The notes: generated by a model not told the origin, from the letters alone. A stretch of DNA of 45,537 nt from Thermostichus vulcanus str. 'Rupite' (GCF_022848905.1 NZ_JAFIRA010000033.1:1-45537), one strand, 5' to 3'; positions 8,133-17,512 are shown, counted from the stretch's first letter. Numbers and translations: made by a program.

Positions 8133-8519
8133 ATGATCCCAAAGAACTTCTTTAGTTTGGGAGTCGCGATCTTGCAAGTCGCATTAGATACTTTTAATCA
8201 AGAACTTTTGACAGGTGCTGGGTTGGTTTTGGTGGATTTTGGCGCTCCTTGGTGTGGGCTGTGTCGATTCATCCAGCCCATTACCGACCGTCTCTCCGCT
8301 GAATGGGAGGGGGCAGTTAAGGTAGTGCGAGTGAACGTGGACGAGAATTTCCTGCTCTCTCGTCGCTATCAGGTGCGCTCTCTACCGACCTTAATTTTGT
8401 TTGAGAAAGGTCAAGAAGTACAAAGGCTGGAGTACTTCGCCAGTCGGGATGAAGTGCTGCGCCGCTGTGAGCAGTTGTTCTTCACCCATCTCCGCTGTCT
8501 GAGTACGGGATCCCACTAG
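8133..8519 (+). CDS. Thioredoxin-like protein with WCGLC active site
   Basis: The roughly 129-residue product has a thioredoxin fold: a VDFGAPWCGLC active site, a VRVNVDENF strand, and the cis-proline segment VRSLPTLILFEKG. The dithiol motif has Leu instead of the usual Pro (WCGLC versus WCGPC), a variant that should alter redox potential and is seen in some cyanobacterial thioredoxins. I place the start at ATG 8133, one base after the Z-ISO stop. An in-frame TTG at 8121 would overlap it. The last 38 bp overlap the 3' end of the convergent hydantoinase gene. Confidence 0.88.
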   Translation: MIPKNFFSLGVAILQVALDTFNQELLTGAGLVLVDFGAPWCGLCRFIQPITDRLSAEWEGAVKVVRVNVDENFLLSRRYQVRSLPTLILFEKGQEVQRLEYFASRDEVLRRCEQLFFTHLRCLSTGSH

Positions 8520-10116
8520 CATCTCCATCTGATACAGACTCTACAGACTCTATCGATCCCCAAGCACCCCCCCCAGGGGTGTGCAGCGTAATCACATCTC
8601 CTGCTTGTAGAGGTCGGCTTGTTTTGCTGGGCAAGCGATCCCCGTTGAGGAGGTTGATCCCCACCTGTCCAGACTCGCCCCCAGCTTCCCCTTGGGGAGT
8701 GTGGTGCCGTCGATCGGTGAGCAAAGAGAGGGTGCAATCTTCTAGAACCCGCAGGGAACGGATCAGTCCCCAGCCCCCTCGCTGGCGGCCATGGCCGCCG
8801 GAATCTTGACGGAGCTCATAGCGGATCACCTGCAGGGGATACTCCAGCTCTAGGGCTTCAATTGGGGTATTGAGGGTATTGCTCATGCCGACATGGATCC
8901 CATCTGGGCCGGGCCGGTGGGGACTGGCGCCCTGTCCACCCCCCAGGGTTTCGTAGTAAGTAAAGTGGCGGTTGCCCAGCACGCAATTGTTCATGGTGCC
9001 CTGCCCTTGGGCAATACTCAGGGATCCCGCCACGGGGGCAAGGGCCCGCAACACGACATCGGCAATTCGCTGCGAAGTTTCTACGTTACCGGCCACCACC
9101 GCTGCCGGAAACTCGGCATTGACCAGGCACCCCCGGGGAGCAAAAATCTCAATCGGGGCTTCCACCCCAGCATTGCTAGGGGCAGAGGGATCCAGCAAAC
9201 AGCGGAGGGCAAACAACACCGCTGACCGGGTTACCGCCAAAGGAGCATTCAGGTTGCCGGTGCTAGCCGCATCTGTGCCGGTAAAATCTACCCGTAAGCT
9301 TTCGCCGCGCACCTCAATTTGGACACGAATCCAGATGGACTCTGGGGGATCGCCATAGCCTTCCAAGCAATCCGCTGCCTCGTATACCCCATCCGGTAAG
9401 GCACGAATTTGGGCCCGCATCCGCTGACAACTGTAATCGATGACTCCGGCGATCAACCGCCAGGTTTCTGCTTCTCCAAACTGGGCCAACAACTCTCGGA
9501 AGCGGCGTACCCCAATGGTGTTGGCTCCCACCTGGGCTTGCAAATCCCCCCGCCGCTGTTCGGCATTGCGCACATTGGCCAAGATCAAACGCAGCAAGTC
9601 CTCGTTCCAATCCAAGGCTCCCGATGTCTGCAGGCGAGCCAACCGCACCGGCGGGATCACCAGGCCCTCCTGCCAAATCTCTGTCGAATCGGCGGGCATA
9701 GACCCCGGACGCATGCCCCCCACATCAGCGTGATGGGCACGGTTGACGGCGTAAGCGCTGACGACAGTGGTTTCCTCCAAGGCAGGAATGGCCGTCACCA
9801 CCGTCAGATCCGGCAGATGGGATCCCCCTTGATAGGGATCATTCAGCAAAAAGACCTCCCCCGACTGAGGGCCAGCTGCCATCACCGCCCGTACCGCCTC
9901 CGAGAGCGCCCCCAAATGCACCGGAATATGGGCTGCCTGGGCAATGCAGGATCCCTGGGCATCGAACAAAGCCGTGGAGCAGTCTCGCCGCTCTTTGATA
10001 TTGGCGGAATAGGAACCACGAATCAGGCGGGCCCCCATTTCTTCAGCGATCCCCGCCAAGGCATTGGCCATCACTTGTAGCCGGATGGGATTGGCCAGGG
10101 ACGAACTGCTGCTCAC
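8482..10116 (-). CDS. hyuB: Hydantoinase B/oxoprolinase family protein
   Basis: The 544-residue protein matches the B subunit family of N-methylhydantoinases, 5-oxoprolinase and acetone carboxylase. The N-terminal pattern (NALAGIAEEMGARLIRGSYS, IKERRDCSTALFD) and the NDPYQGGSHLPD segment are characteristic. So are HHADVGG, the late GGGQGASP, and the DSGGHGRQRGGWG glycine run. These enzymes hydrolyse cyclic amides with ATP and normally need an A subunit, but no hyuA gene is nearby. The start is GTG at 10116; an upstream ATG at about 10139 runs into a stop. It is the last gene of a possible minus-strand operon (PDZ protein, small membrane protein, hyuB). Its 3' end overlaps the thioredoxin gene. 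Confidence 0.9.
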   Translation of the reverse strand: MSSSSSLANPIRLQVMANALAGIAEEMGARLIRGSYSANIKERRDCSTALFDAQGSCIAQAAHIPVHLGALSEAVRAVMAAGPQSGEVFLLNDPYQGGSHLPDLTVVTAIPALEETTVVSAYAVNRAHHADVGGMRPGSMPADSTEIWQEGLVIPPVRLARLQTSGALDWNEDLLRLILANVRNAEQRRGDLQAQVGANTIGVRRFRELLAQFGEAETWRLIAGVIDYSCQRMRAQIRALPDGVYEAADCLEGYGDPPESIWIRVQIEVRGESLRVDFTGTDAASTGNLNAPLAVTRSAVLFALRCLLDPSAPSNAGVEAPIEIFAPRGCLVNAEFPAAVVAGNVETSQRIADVVLRALAPVAGSLSIAQGQGTMNNCVLGNRHFTYYETLGGGQGASPHRPGPDGIHVGMSNTLNTPIEALELEYPLQVIRYELRQDSGGHGRQRGGWGLIRSLRVLEDCTLSLLTDRRHHTPQGEAGGESGQVGINLLNGDRLPSKTSRPLQAGDVITLHTPGGGAWGSIESVESVSDGDASGIPYSDSGDG

Positions 10117-10139
10117 CTTAGATACCCCAGCCTTGCCAT

Positions 10140-10175
10140 GTTTTTAATAAAATTTTAATAAAAATATTAGTAAAA
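10140..10175 (-). promoter_or_regulatory. AT-only tract upstream of hyuB, possible promoter
   Basis: About 36 nt of almost pure A/T contains two TTTTAATAAAA direct repeats. It begins about 24 nt upstream of the hyuB GTG and overlaps the end of the gene before it. Such a tract in a GC-rich genome may act as a promoter or UP-like element for hyuB. I could not fix -35 and -10 boxes. Confidence 0.3.
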
Positions 10176-10475
10176 TCGATCCTTCAACCAGAACACCACC
10201 CGACGGATCCCTTGCCAAAACTGTAACCGCCGCTGCCAGAGGGTAAGGGTGGCTCGATTGGCTTGTAAACTTTGCCTGAGGCGCAATAACTCAGCCGGAG
10301 TGGGAGCCAAGGCTCCTTGAGCCGCTTCACGCCAATCCTCCATAGCCCGTGCCGTAGCCAAAAGGGCCGATCTCAAGCCCCAAACCCTAGGAATAAGAGC
10401 GATCAGGGCAAGGAAGAGCAGCCCATTCAAGCCACAGACCATCCAGGCCGCCCATGTTGCCTTCCAATCAGCCAA
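10167..10475 (-). CDS. Small single-pass membrane protein, 102 aa, unknown
   Basis: I do not recognise a named family. Residues about 10-33 form one membrane segment (VCGLNGLLFLALIALIPRVWG). A helical, Arg-rich cytoplasmic-type region follows (MEDWREAAQGAL, LRLRQSLQANRATLTLWQRR) and ends near WLKDRFY. This looks like a DUF-type cyanobacterial membrane-anchored coiled protein. The start is TTG at 10475 with an AGAGG about 6 nt upstream. It lies 21 nt after the PDZ gene, so the two are probably co-transcribed. Confidence 0.6.
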   Translation of the reverse strand: MADWKATWAAWMVCGLNGLLFLALIALIPRVWGLRSALLATARAMEDWREAAQGALAPTPAELLRLRQSLQANRATLTLWQRRLQFWQGIRRVVFWLKDRFY

Positions 10476-10496
10476 ATCAACCTCTACAGGGGGGAA

Positions 10497-11045
10497 TCAT
10501 TGCTGCTGCAACATCAGGGGCCGCAAGACACGGCCATCCCCGACAGCAACCACCGTAGACAGTACCCGTTCCCCACGGCGGAATGTAATCGGCACCGATT
10601 GGCCAACCGGGATATTCTGGATGATCTGCTGCACATGCTGCACTGAAGTGACTCGCTGGCCATCCACTCCGATCAAAATGTCGCCATGGGCCAAGCCAGC
10701 CTGTTGAGCCGGGCCATCATTGAGCAGGCCAACCACCTGCACTCCGCGAATTGTAGGAGCGGAGCCCAACAAGCGACGGCCAAGACCAGTCTGGGCCGGC
10801 TGATCATCCACGGCCTCGATGGCAACGCCAATAAAACCATTGGCAACAGCATTGATAAAGGAAGCCGGTACCACCTGAACCGTAAAGCCATTGGCGCTGT
10901 GGCTGGTGACCTGAACGGTGGGGCTATAGGAGTTGTAGGCTTCACCCCCAACCGAGTCGCAGGGATAGGCCACAACTGCATCTGCCAGCAAAAAGGAAGC
11001 GGGCAGGGCTAAGGCAAGCTTGAACAGATGGGTTGGTTTCTGCAT
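10497..11045 (-). CDS. Secreted PDZ-domain protein
   Basis: The 182-residue protein starts at ATG 11045, directly before a signal peptide (KLALALPASFLLADAVVA). The upstream in-frame extension to 11252 has no signal-like features and is unlikely to be coding. After a Ser/Thr/Asn-rich stretch, residues about 70-165 form a PDZ domain: FIGVAIEAVD, GVQVVGLLNDGPAQQAGLAHGDILIGVDGQRV, and VGQSVPITFRRGERVL. There is no protease domain, so it is not a complete HtrA. PDZ proteins of this kind bind C-termini of envelope proteins; the partner is unknown. Confidence 0.8.
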   Translation of the reverse strand: MQKPTHLFKLALALPASFLLADAVVAYPCDSVGGEAYNSYSPTVQVTSHSANGFTVQVVPASFINAVANGFIGVAIEAVDDQPAQTGLGRRLLGSAPTIRGVQVVGLLNDGPAQQAGLAHGDILIGVDGQRVTSVQHVQQIIQNIPVGQSVPITFRRGERVLSTVVAVGDGRVLRPLMLQQQ

Positions 11046-11302
11046 GGTTCGACCCTGGAAACGGCGAAAATGGATTAAGGATGAGTCCGGACCGCACAAG
11101 AACAAATCAAGACGGCGGAAACCTTGACTGGGGCAGTTTAGCGCCACCCTTCCCTCAGTGATAAACCCAAAATCGGTAACTGTCGATAGGCTTGGCCGTG
11201 CTTCCGGACTGGATCCCAGGTTTTTGCTGGCGTTTGTGTTGCAATTCTTCAAGCTTTTCAGAGCCTTAGCCGAACTCGGTTTGTCCGGGTCATCTCAAGG
11301 TT

Positions 11303-12253
11303 TCATAGGTTAGCCAAGCGATCGGTAGCCTCAATGAGGGCACTGCGGATCCCGGGTTCCGTCATGGAGTGTCCAGCATCCGGGATCAACTGGAACTCCG
11401 CCTCTGGCCAAGCCTGATGCAGTTCCCAGGCAGAAATGGGTGGACAGACCACATCGTAACGACCCTGCACAATCACCCCCGGCAGATGGCGAATACGCTC
11501 CACACCCCTGAGCAGCTGATCTTCGGGATCCAGAAAGCCGCCATGGACAAAGTAGTGACACTCAATGCGAGCAAAGGCTTCGGCAAATTCCCCCTGGCCA
11601 AACCGTTCGATCAAATCTGAGCTGGGGATCAACTTGCTGGTGCTGGCCTCCCAAATGGCCCAGGCTCGCGCCGCCCTCAACCGCACCTCTCGATCAGGAT
11701 CCGTCAGGCGGCGATGGTAAGCTGCCAACAGGTCGCCCCGTTCTTCTACCGGGATCGGCGCTAGGAAGTGCTCCCAAGCCTCTGGAAAGAAGTGGTTGGC
11801 GCCTGACTGGTAAAACCAGCGGATTTCAAAAGCGCGCAACAGAAAAATGCCCCGCAAAATGAACCCCAAGCAAGACTGCGGATGGGTTTGCCCATAGGCG
11901 AGGGCGAGGGTGCTACCCCAACTGCCCCCAAACACCAACCAGCGGTCGATTCGCAGGTGCTGACGGAGTTTTTCGATATCCGCCACCAGATCCCAGGTGG
12001 TGTTCTCTCGCAGCTCAGCGTAGGGGCGACTTTTCCCACAGCCGCGTTGATCAAACAACACCACCCGCCAACGCTGGGGATCGAAATACTGTCGATAGAT
12101 GGGATCAATGCCTCCCCCCGGCCCACCATGGAGAAAAATGACCGGCTGACCAGCGGGATCCCCACATTGCTCGTAGTGCAGCGTATGCAGAGGTGAAACC
12201 GCCAGTGTGCCCTGATCGTAGGGCTGAATTGGGGGATAGAGGTCGCGCAGCAT
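11303..12253 (-). CDS. pip: Proline iminopeptidase (alpha/beta hydrolase)
   Basis: The 316-residue protein is a standard prolyl aminopeptidase of peptidase family S33, which removes N-terminal proline from peptides in the cytoplasm. The oxyanion-hole motif HGGPGGG is at 42-48, the nucleophile elbow GGSWGS gives Ser111, and the later VQGRYDVVCP and DAGHSM segments supply Asp and His. Length is normal. The ATG is at 12253. It lies 36 nt after the GH57 gene on the same strand, so they may be co-transcribed. Confidence 0.93.
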   Translation of the reverse strand: MLRDLYPPIQPYDQGTLAVSPLHTLHYEQCGDPAGQPVIFLHGGPGGGIDPIYRQYFDPQRWRVVLFDQRGCGKSRPYAELRENTTWDLVADIEKLRQHLRIDRWLVFGGSWGSTLALAYGQTHPQSCLGFILRGIFLLRAFEIRWFYQSGANHFFPEAWEHFLAPIPVEERGDLLAAYHRRLTDPDREVRLRAARAWAIWEASTSKLIPSSDLIERFGQGEFAEAFARIECHYFVHGGFLDPEDQLLRGVERIRHLPGVIVQGRYDVVCPPISAWELHQAWPEAEFQLIPDAGHSMTEPGIRSALIEATDRLANL

Positions 12254-12289
12254 GCCAAGGATCTTACTTACTCATGAGGAAAAACAGGC

Positions 12290-14497
12290 TCACGGAATGC
12301 GCAGGGCAATTGTAGCTTTGGGAGGGATCGCCTCCTGGAACGTATCCCGTTCCGCCGCCACAATGATGAACTGCATTTCTTGCCCCGGCTGTGTGCCCAA
12401 GTTAGCCCAAGGAACCGCCACCTCTAGGCAGGTATCCACCACCGCTTGAATTTGATGGTCAATCGCATGCCAACTGTGGTTAGCCCCGGCCTCTAGGAGC
12501 TTAGCCTCAACCTGGGCGGGATGCTGACCAGGGCTGGGGGAGGGTAAGAACAACTGCAACAGGTGGCGATAGTGATAATTAAGGGGGGCTTCTTCCGGCA
12601 GCGATTGTAGGGGAATGGCGCTGTTGACGGTAATGCGGTTGGGATAAAACCACAGCACTTGCAGTTGTTTGGGCCGTTGGATGGCGGAGCTGAAATCCAG
12701 CCGCAAATAGAAGTTGAAGTGGTCAAAGCCGTACCAGAGGCGCCGGATGATGCTGTTGCGGTGCATGGTGCCCCTTGCCCCCCCAATCTCGACCCGCCCC
12801 GCTTGGGTCCATTCCCGTTCTGCCGGTCGGCCATTGATGGTGGGGTGAATAAATCCCTGGGGCAGGCGATCCCCGAGGCCATCGTGGTCTTCGAGGGGAA
12901 AGTACAGCACCGTCGGCACAGTTTCACCCAGGGCACTGTAGAGCGCTTGCAGGTGTTCCCGAAACAATTGATCAAAAACGGCATCGTGGGCAGAGGAATG
13001 GCCCATACCAAACCACCAAAACCAATCGGATCCCTCCGCGGCCCAAAGGGCTTCCCAGGCTTGTGGGTTGGCATTGGGGTGATCTTGAATCACTTGACGG
13101 GCTTGGGCGAGGAGTTCCCAGGCGCGATTTTTGACGGGATCCCCGATCCAGGTGGTGAAATCTGCCTCGATCCAAGAGCCGCTGTGGAGCTGCTCTGCAG
13201 GCAAAAACTCGGTGGGGGGAAACTGATCCAAAAACTCGGAAACTGTCACCAAACGTAGGGATGGGTGCTGACTGAGGCGGGTGTAGAGGTTTTCCAGAAA
13301 GGGCTTACCGTCTTGCGGATAGTATTCCCAGCAATTTTCTCCATCCAAAGCAATGGTGACCAGCCAGGGTTGATCCTGCGGCAGGCGGTTGCGAATGGTT
13401 TCTAGGTGCCCAATTAGATCTTTGGCAGCGGCATCGGCAGACATGGCACTGTAGCTGAAGCCGATTAAATCCGAAAGGCGGTGATCCCGAAAGATGATCG
13501 CCAATTCTCCCAATTCCGTCTCCAGGCGATAAGGCCGGTAAAGCTGATCCGCCTCGAGGATATGACCCTGCTCATCGCGGTGAAAAGGGTGCCCCAGACT
13601 CCAACCCAAGACCCCTTCATCAGAGATGATCCAGTTGAAACCTTGCTTCTGAATCGGGATCAGAATAGCAGGGCTGACGGCTTGTTCTGAGGGCCACAGC
13701 CCGCGCGGATCCCGGCCAAAACGCTCTCGGTAAACCTGTTTACCCCGTTCCAGGTGAACGTGGACATCCTGTTCCCAGTGGAAGCTGTAGCGGGGTAAGG
13801 GCAATCCCGGTCGAGCCACCCGTGCTGATCGTTCACTCACCAACAGGGGCAAAATGGGGTGGGTATAGGGGCTGGTGGTCAACTCCAGTTGCCCGCTGCT
13901 CTGCATTTTGGCGTGCTGGGGAATAATGGCACTGAGGATCTGTTGCTGTTTGGCGTAGATCCGTTGTCGATCCGCCAGGGTGAACCCGGATCCCATCTTG
14001 ATCCAGCCTTCGATTTCTGGATCCTCCTGAAAGAGCGGATCAAACCAGGACAGATTGTGCCAGGCCAGCAAATCGCTGAAGTCTTGCTGAGTCCAGTACT
14101 GCAAACACCAGTTCACCCCCTGGGATTCCCGTTGCTCGTAGAGCTGCCGATAGCGGGGATAGGGCTCGATCATGTGGGGGTAGTGGCTGTCGAAGAAGCG
14201 CTCGATTACAAAGCGCAACTGCTCGGTGTTGAGTTTTTCTGTCGGGGTCAGGGTCAGCTCCAGGTAGGGGTCAAACGCTGAACCTGCCACGTACTCTTCG
14301 ATTTGTATGATCAGGGAGGGCACCAGATTGACGGTTTGGTGCAGACGGGGAAAGCGCTCCAACAGCAGGATGAGATCCAGGTAGTCTTTGATGCCGTGCA
14401 GGCGCACCCAGGGCATGCGATATTTTCCCGCCACCGGACTTTTGTAAAGAGGCTGATGCTGGTGCCAGATTAAGGCAACATGGAGCGGGTAGGTCAT
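12290..14497 (-). CDS. Glycoside hydrolase family 57 (alpha-glucan acting)
   Basis: The 735-residue protein has a GH57 catalytic domain, a family including amylopullulanases, 4-alpha-glucanotransferases and branching enzymes. Visible regions are the N-terminal HQHQP (12-16), the nucleophile region GLWPSEQAVSP (Glu271) and the acid/base region LDGENCWE (Asp385). Residues beyond about 560 form an extra beta-rich domain (FNFYLRLDFSSAI, then VLWFYPNRITVNS), as in family members with a C-terminal DUF-like module. No signal peptide is seen, suggesting action on cytoplasmic glycogen. The exact bond specificity cannot be read from sequence. It is divergent from the sensor kinase gene. Confidence 0.9.
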   Translation of the reverse strand: MTYPLHVALIWHQHQPLYKSPVAGKYRMPWVRLHGIKDYLDLILLLERFPRLHQTVNLVPSLIIQIEEYVAGSAFDPYLELTLTPTEKLNTEQLRFVIERFFDSHYPHMIEPYPRYRQLYEQRESQGVNWCLQYWTQQDFSDLLAWHNLSWFDPLFQEDPEIEGWIKMGSGFTLADRQRIYAKQQQILSAIIPQHAKMQSSGQLELTTSPYTHPILPLLVSERSARVARPGLPLPRYSFHWEQDVHVHLERGKQVYRERFGRDPRGLWPSEQAVSPAILIPIQKQGFNWIISDEGVLGWSLGHPFHRDEQGHILEADQLYRPYRLETELGELAIIFRDHRLSDLIGFSYSAMSADAAAKDLIGHLETIRNRLPQDQPWLVTIALDGENCWEYYPQDGKPFLENLYTRLSQHPSLRLVTVSEFLDQFPPTEFLPAEQLHSGSWIEADFTTWIGDPVKNRAWELLAQARQVIQDHPNANPQAWEALWAAEGSDWFWWFGMGHSSAHDAVFDQLFREHLQALYSALGETVPTVLYFPLEDHDGLGDRLPQGFIHPTINGRPAEREWTQAGRVEIGGARGTMHRNSIIRRLWYGFDHFNFYLRLDFSSAIQRPKQLQVLWFYPNRITVNSAIPLQSLPEEAPLNYHYRHLLQLFLPSPSPGQHPAQVEAKLLEAGANHSWHAIDHQIQAVVDTCLEVAVPWANLGTQPGQEMQFIIVAAERDTFQEAIPPKATIALRIP

Positions 14498-14701
14498 GGG
14501 GCATACGGGATCCGACCATCACCCGGATACTAGCCCATCTCTCCTTTTCCCGATCGTAAGAAACTCTGGAAAGTCTGGGATCCCTTCATGGTTACGCTAT
14601 TTTCCCGGTTGGGTAGAGATTTCTTCTTGGGGATCATCTCCTTAAAACATTCAGTAAATTCTCATCAGGGTTTCAGATGAACATCAGCCCCAGTCGATAA
14701 A

Positions 14702-16141
14702 GTGAATCCGTCGCGGTGGGGTAACGGGGTGTTTTCCTCTCTCTGGCGGTCCTTACAAAATCGGTTGATGTTGATTTCCATCGGGGCCTGCCTTGCGGTG
14801 TTGGGAACAACCGGAGGAATTGCCACTTACCGCCTCCGCTACGACCTGTTTGTGCGGACTAATCGTTGGCATGAAACAACGGTTGGTGCCTTTCAGCAGG
14901 ATGTAGCTACCTACCGAGAGTTTTACCCAGAGGCAATGGCGATCCAACGCACCATCGACAAGTACACCCGTTCGGATCGCTGGTTTAAGGTCACCAATGC
15001 AGCGGGAGATGTCTTGGCCACGTCTCTCAATTTCGACAGCCAGCCAGAGGTGCTCATTACCCCGCCCGCTGTGCCTACCCTGATGCGGGATCGGGATTAC
15101 TACTTCATCCTCTGTCGGCAACCGCTGGATCCGAGCAATCCCAATGGTCTTAAAGTTACTACTGTTACAGATGTTACCGATTCCTACGAAGTGTACTTAG
15201 CTTTTCTGCGCACCTTGGTGTTATCTGGTGTTTCTACCGCATCGCTGATTGCCTTTTTGGGATCCCTGTTGATCCGGCGGTCTCTCTTGCCCTTACACAG
15301 CATGAGCCAGTTATCGGCGACCCTCTCCCCCCAAACACTACCGCAAGCCCGCCTGATTTTGGAAAATGCCCCTACCGAAGTGGAGCAGTTGGCGGAATCC
15401 TTTAACGGCATGTTGAATCGCCTGTCGGCAGCTTGGGATCAGGAAAAACAACTGCTCAGCAACATTTCCCATGAACTGCGCACCCCTTTGGCAATTGTGC
15501 ATGGCTACCTAGAAAGCACTTTGCGGCGAGGCGACAACCTGACGGATCACCAACGGGAAAACCTCACCCTTTCTCTGGAAGAAACCCAACGGGTGGTTCG
15601 CTTGCTCAAGGATTTGTTGGATTTGGCACGAGCAGAATCAGGGGTGTCGCGCATACAAATGAAACCCTTGCGTTTGGATTGGTTTTTGGAAGAGATTGCT
15701 GCTCTGTCCAAGCAATTGGGGCCTAACCCCATCTTTGTGGAAAATCACCCGACTCCTCTAACGGTGATGGCGGATTGGGATCGTCTTAAGCAGGTGATGC
15801 TGAACCTGATTTCCAACGCAATTCGTTACTCGGATCCCGATGCTCCCATCACGTTGCGTCTCAAGGAATCCGCCGGCCAAGCCTTGATTCAGGTTCAGGA
15901 TCAGGGCATTGGCATCCCATTGGATCAGCAATCCCGGATTTTCGAACGTTTTCACTCTGTTTCCACCAGCCGCAGTCGCCAGCAAGGGGGCATTGGCCTT
16001 GGTCTGACAATTGCCAAAGCCTTTGTAGAAAATATGCGCGGCCGGATCAGCGTGTCATCGGCTCCCGACAAGGGCAGCACCTTCACGGTCACTCTGCCCT
16101 TACAACCCTACTCTGGGGTTCAGCCGGATCCCAAAGGATAA
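14702..16141 (+). CDS. Membrane sensor histidine kinase with HAMP domain
   Basis: The 479-residue protein has two membrane segments (about 18-42 and 160-195) around a periplasmic sensor of about 120 residues, then a HAMP region. The HisKA motif SNISHELRTPLAIVHGYLES carries His257. The ATPase domain has an N-box (NLISNAIRYS), DQGIGIP and GGIGLGLTIAKAF, so it looks fully active. The start is GTG at 14702; an ATG at 14678 meets a stop at once. No response regulator adjoins. The regulator at 23441-24133 is of the type that pairs with such kinases, for example ManS-ManR, but pairing is only a guess. It is divergent from the GH57 gene. Confidence 0.92.
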   Translation: MNPSRWGNGVFSSLWRSLQNRLMLISIGACLAVLGTTGGIATYRLRYDLFVRTNRWHETTVGAFQQDVATYREFYPEAMAIQRTIDKYTRSDRWFKVTNAAGDVLATSLNFDSQPEVLITPPAVPTLMRDRDYYFILCRQPLDPSNPNGLKVTTVTDVTDSYEVYLAFLRTLVLSGVSTASLIAFLGSLLIRRSLLPLHSMSQLSATLSPQTLPQARLILENAPTEVEQLAESFNGMLNRLSAAWDQEKQLLSNISHELRTPLAIVHGYLESTLRRGDNLTDHQRENLTLSLEETQRVVRLLKDLLDLARAESGVSRIQMKPLRLDWFLEEIAALSKQLGPNPIFVENHPTPLTVMADWDRLKQVMLNLISNAIRYSDPDAPITLRLKESAGQALIQVQDQGIGIPLDQQSRIFERFHSVSTSRSRQQGGIGLGLTIAKAFVENMRGRISVSSAPDKGSTFTVTLPLQPYSGVQPDPKG

Positions 16142-16171
16142 GTAGCGGCATCCTTAGGCCGTCATGCCTAC

Positions 16172-16200
16172 TTGTACTACAATAAACTACATCGTAATCT
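16172..16200 (+). promoter_or_regulatory. Predicted sigma70-type promoter for the HNH gene
   Basis: TTGTAC (16172-16177) and TAATCT (16195-16200) are separated by 17 bp, in an AT-rich island about 120 bp before the HNH start codon. Matches to the -35 and -10 consensus are partial. Confidence 0.4.
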
Positions 16201-16319
16201 AGCCGCCTTGAGGAGGATGTTCCAGGGGCCTTTCCCTGCAAGTTCATCCCAATTCTGGGGAAAAGCTTGCCATTCGGCAGATTCCTCAGGAGAATGGCGG
16301 CAAATGGAGGAGCTAAGCC

Positions 16320-16838
16320 ATGACTGCTGCTACCCACATTCTGGAACAGTCGATCGTCGTCTTCTCCCAAAACTATCTGCCCATTAGCCGGGTCAACATC
16401 AAGCGGGCGATTGTGCTGCTGCTGACGGGCAAAGCGGAGCCTTTGGCGATGATGAATGTGCCGGTGTGGAAGGTGCGCTCCCCCAGTCATGTGATCGAGG
16501 TACCTGAACACATTCGCCTTACCATCAAAGGCAAAGAACGCACTTGGCGCGTCCCTCCGGTGAATCGGCGGGAAGTGTTGCGGCGGGATCACCACACTTG
16601 CCAATACTGTGGCAGCACCAACCACCTGACTCTGGATCATGTGGTGCCCCTTTCCAAAGGGGGATCCCATAGCTGGGACAATGTCGTGACGGCCTGTGAA
16701 CGGTGTAATCAACGCAAGGGCAACCGTACCCCAGAGCAGGCCAATATGCCGCTGCTCAGTCACCCGCGAGCGCCCATTCACCCAACCGTGGCCTTTGCCG
16801 AGCAGTTCTGGCGGGAACATCAAATCCGTCAGGAGTGA
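16320..16838 (+). CDS. HNH endonuclease family protein
   Basis: The 172-residue protein carries an HNH domain near residues 84-145. The zinc-binding CQYCG and CERCNQRKGNRTP pairs bracket LTLDHVVPLSKGG, which contains the catalytic-type His. Homologues are near-universal single-copy genes in cyanobacteria and are not obviously linked to mobile elements, so a housekeeping DNA or RNA role is more likely than selfish homing. The ATG has a good AGGAG about 7 nt upstream. A gene for a bilin lyase follows on the same strand. Confidence 0.9.
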   Translation: MTAATHILEQSIVVFSQNYLPISRVNIKRAIVLLLTGKAEPLAMMNVPVWKVRSPSHVIEVPEHIRLTIKGKERTWRVPPVNRREVLRRDHHTCQYCGSTNHLTLDHVVPLSKGGSHSWDNVVTACERCNQRKGNRTPEQANMPLLSHPRAPIHPTVAFAEQFWREHQIRQE

Positions 16839-16945
16839 GTCAGCGTGGCTGGGCAAGTTAAAATCAGCAAATCTTGTTCAGCCATTTCTACTGTTCAAGA
16901 TGTTCAACTCTTTGTCCCAATCGATTTGAGGATCCCGCGTCGGCC

Positions 16946-17512
16946 ATGATGACCGTAATGGAATTTTTCGCCCTTAGTGCTGGGGAGTGGATGAGTCAGC
17001 GCACCAGCCACCATCTTGCTTTTCGCCGCTCCGAGGGGGGTAAGTCCAAGGTACAGATCGCCACCCTGGCTGCAGATGATCCGGCGGTCGTGCGCATTTG
17101 TAAGCTGTTTAAGGTGGATCCGCGCCGGGCTGTTGGGGCAGCGCGGGTGCAGTGGAATGGCGAACAGGAGTGGGATAACGAAGAGTACAAGGGGGATGTG
17201 GTGTTGGTGCCGATCCCGGACGAGGCCGACCCAACGCGGGGGCAACTGTTGCGGGATCAAGGGTATGCCGAGAAAGTGCCCGTGGCGGGTACCTATGTGA
17301 TGGGATCCGATGGTGCCCTCACCCTCTACACGGAATATGAGATGACCGAATCGGAGGAGCGTATTTGGTTTGCCAGCCCCAATTTGCGGCTGCGGGCCAG
17401 CACAGTCAAGCGGTTTGGAGGGTTCAGCATGGCCTCCTTCTGTTCGGAAGTGCGTAAACTTTCGGCTAGCCCTACCCCCATCCCTGAAATGGCCAAGTCC
17501 CGGTCTTCCTAG
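16946..17512 (+). CDS. cpcS: Phycobiliprotein lyase, CpcS/CpeS family
   Basis: The roughly 188-residue product matches the CpcS/CpeS lipocalin-fold lyases that attach phycocyanobilin to Cys82-type sites of phycobiliprotein subunits. Diagnostic segments are [22 protein letters not shown] near the N-terminus, [21 protein letters not shown], and [17 protein letters not shown] with the [13 protein letters not shown]-terminal strand. I chose ATG 16946; the second ATG at 16949 is equally possible. The longer frame from 16874 adds an unrelated N-terminus. Presence of this gene implies phycobilisomes. hypB follows 39 nt later. Confidence 0.92.
   Translation: MMTVMEFFALSAGEWMSQRTSHHLAFRRSEGGKSKVQIATLAADDPAVVRICKLFKVDPRRAVGAARVQWNGEQEWDNEEYKGDVVLVPIPDEADPTRGQLLRDQGYAEKVPVAGTYVMGSDGALTLYTEYEMTESEERIWFASPNLRLRASTVKRFGGFSMASFCSEVRKLSASPTPIPEMAKSRSS

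Noticed and set aside
9409-10080. Plus-strand open frame of 223 codons opposite hyuB
   Set aside because: It is antisense to conserved hydantoinase B motifs, and its own translation shows no domain.
10977-11252. 69-residue N-terminal extension of the PDZ protein
   Set aside because: A signal peptide begins exactly at ATG 11045. The extension looks like translated intergenic DNA.
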